Shown here in pieces: positions 12,558-13,603 of a DNA stretch of 13,603 bases; position 1 is the first letter of the stretch; each line of letters starts with the position of its first letter. This stretch comes from DAOUGC01 sp034429695. GTDB lineage: Bacteria; Chloroflexota; Anaerolineae; Anaerolineales; Anaerolineaceae. The notes beneath the pieces were generated by a model. It was not told the origin of the DNA. It did no database searches and saw nothing but the letters and a program-made list of their open reading frames with translations. The position numbers and the translations under genes are program-made. The stretch lies in the NCBI GenBank assembly GCA_034429695.1, contig DAOUGC010000158.1, positions 1 to 13,603 on the forward strand, written 5' to 3'.

Positions 12558-12874
12558 TCACGAATGACACGAAGGGACGAAGTACACGAATAAGATATTG
12601 TGGATGAAACGTTTTTCGTGGATCTTATCGGCGTTAAAAAGGAACATGGTTTTTGTTACGTATAGGGGCGCATTTTTCCAGAACACTTTTTGGTCGCCGT
12701 CAACGAATAAAAACAACGAATGAGCGAATGTGCCGCAATCCATTTCCGTTTATTCGTTCCGCCCGCATTTGTCATTAACCCTCATCTGGTTTACCAATGG
12801 GCGTGTGCCGCACGCCCCTACGAAAAACATATCATCTCTCATTCGTGCAGTTCGTCTCTTCGTGTCATTCGTGT
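12558..12874. repeat. MITE-like unit with inverted CACGAATGACACGAA ends
   Basis: The left end 12558-12591 (CACGAATGACACGAAGGGAC, continuing GAAGTACACGAAT) and the right end 12841-12874 read on the other strand (CACGAATGACACGAAGAGAC, continuing GAACTGCACGAAT) match at about 30 of 34 positions. They form an inverted pair 317 bases across. The core holds further ACGAATA/TATTCGT pairs (about 12701-12756) and the hairpin at 12799-12817, but no gene. Either it is a nonautonomous foldback element or two separate repeats happen to face each other. Confidence 0.5.
12799..12817. repeat. GGGCGTG/CACGCCC hairpin
   Basis: GGGCGTG (12799-12805) and CACGCCC (12811-12817) form a perfect 7-bp stem with loop TGCCG, followed by CTACGAAAAA. 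A related fragment, CGTATAGGGGCGC, is at 12659. It is likely a REP-type element. Confidence 0.55.
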
Positions 12875-13042
12875 TAAATTCCCTCCTTCATTAATCTATT
12901 TCCATGCGTAAATGGTTGCCTGCATATGCCATTACTACCCCACCTTCTCCCTGATAGGGCGAAGGAAAAATGTGCTGCCTGCATCGACATAAAACAGGCG
13001 TTTTGCTGATAATTGAAAGGGCAAGCCTGTAAACCCAACCTC

Positions 13043-13082
13043 AATATCACAAAAAGTGATATTATTATCTCAATTCGTGATA
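13043..13082 (+). promoter_or_regulatory. Operator-like palindrome before the nucleotidyltransferase gene
   Basis: AATATCAC (13043-13050), spacer AAAAA, GTGATATT (13056-13063) is a perfect 8-bp inverted repeat. A third half-site, GTGATA, is at 13077-13082. TATTAT (13060-13065) could be the -10 of the promoter, so a protein bound here would block it. Autoregulation by the winged-helix domain encoded just downstream is a reasonable inference. Confidence 0.5.
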
Positions 13083-13094
13083 GTGAGGTGCCTG

Positions 13095-13603
13095 ATGCTT
13101 GAATCACTCATATCCTCAAAAGTCAGAGCCCGCCTGCTGGTGGAGTTCTTTCTCTCCCCCGGTGTTGAACATAGCGCATGGGCGTTATCCGCTTCACTCA
13201 AAGAAACCTATAGCGCGGTGTGGAAGGAATTGCGCCGGTTGGAAAAGCTGGGTGTGTTGAGCAGCCGCATGCTTGGTAATGCCAGGGTTTTTCAGGTGAA
13301 TTCAACCTGTCCGATCGCCCCTGAATTGCGTTCCATTGTGTTAAAAACCGCTGGGGTGGGCGGGATGATACAGCAGCGCTTGCATGCCATCGGGGAAGTG
13401 AGATCAGCATTCATATACGGCTCATTTGCCTCCGGCAAGGCGGATGAGCGTTCTGATATAGACCTGATGCTGATCGGCGATGTGAACCTGGATGAACTTT
13501 CAGAAATGGTGACGCAAATCGAGCGCGAACTAAACAGACCGATCAATTACACCACTTACACCACCACTGAATGGCAGGAAAAATTGGAGCGGCAGGACCC
13601 GTT
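13095..13603 (+). CDS. Winged-helix plus nucleotidyltransferase-domain protein (3' end outside window)
   Basis: From ATG 13095 (GAGGTG four bases upstream), 169 codons are open to the window end. Residues about 5-75 look like a winged helix: RARLLVEFFLSPGVEHSAWALSASLKETYSAVWKELRRLEKLGVLSSRMLGNARVFQVN. Residues about 104-125 carry the minimal nucleotidyltransferase motif, AFIYGSFASGKADERSDIDLMLIG: GSF/Gx(K) followed by the DxD metal-binding pair, as in MNT/KNTase-fold proteins. Such HTH-NTase proteins are often paired with HEPN or similar partners in MNT-HEPN toxin-antitoxin modules, where the NTase adenylylates the toxin. The partner, if any, would lie beyond the window. The upstream palindrome suggests autoregulation. 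The fold call is confident; the toxin-antitoxin role is inference. Confidence 0.88.
   Translation, partial: MLESLISSKVRARLLVEFFLSPGVEHSAWALSASLKETYSAVWKELRRLEKLGVLSSRMLGNARVFQVNSTCPIAPELRSIVLKTAGVGGMIQQRLHAIGEVRSAFIYGSFASGKADERSDIDLMLIGDVNLDELSEMVTQIERELNRPINYTTYTTTEWQEKLERQDP

Noticed and set aside
12558..12911. Small ORFs in the long gene-free region
   Set aside because: Their peptides derive from inverted repeats and AT-rich spacers. No Shine-Dalgarno or family resemblance.

Overview
The window looks like chromosomal DNA from a member of the Chloroflexota, probably Anaerolineae. This is inferred from the moderately high GC, a large MalT-like LuxR regulator, the style of the small conserved proteins, and the many short palindromic and CACGAAT-type intergenic repeats. 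No rRNA or tRNA gene was recognised and no taxonomic marker is present, so the assignment is tentative.

Layout. (1) 1-351, minus: the N-terminal 117 codons of an IS110-family transposase cut by the window edge, followed by a 417-base gene-free stretch. That stretch should hold the IS end with its putative bridge RNA, then hairpin repeats. (2) 769-4026, minus: a tight five-gene operon in the order YghO-like acetyltransferase, DinB-like protein, 87-aa helical protein, Nudix hydrolase and orotate-phosphoribosyltransferase-like protein. It has 4-base overlaps or short gaps and a plausible promoter near 4147. (3) 4579-5232, minus: a cyclase/kynurenine-formamidase-like metal hydrolase, followed downstream by a striking tandem array of copies of its own 3' end. 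(4) 5396-8568, plus: an 11-cysteine protein translationally coupled to a MalT-type ATPase/LuxR regulator, ending in a clear terminator. (5) 8675-9588, plus: a Tat-signal flavodoxin with a second internal start, then a 73-aa conserved protein whose 3' end is also tandemly copied (66-base units). (6) 10020-12356, minus: an MBL-fold hydrolase and an LCMT/PCMT-type methyltransferase in one operon, preceded by a separately terminated Cys-rich protein. (7) 12357-13094: about 740 bases without a gene, with a MITE-like inverted repeat pair. (8) 13095-13603, plus: a winged-helix plus nucleotidyltransferase protein with an operator-like palindrome upstream, cut by the window edge.

The most unusual signal is that two unrelated genes are each followed by an array of tail cassettes. 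Each cassette repeats the last 12-16 codons of the gene plus a stop codon, and the copies differ mainly by silent or conservative changes. This suggests the copies have been under protein-level constraint, possibly as a reservoir of alternative C-termini or as the product of an ongoing 3'-end duplication and gene-conversion process.
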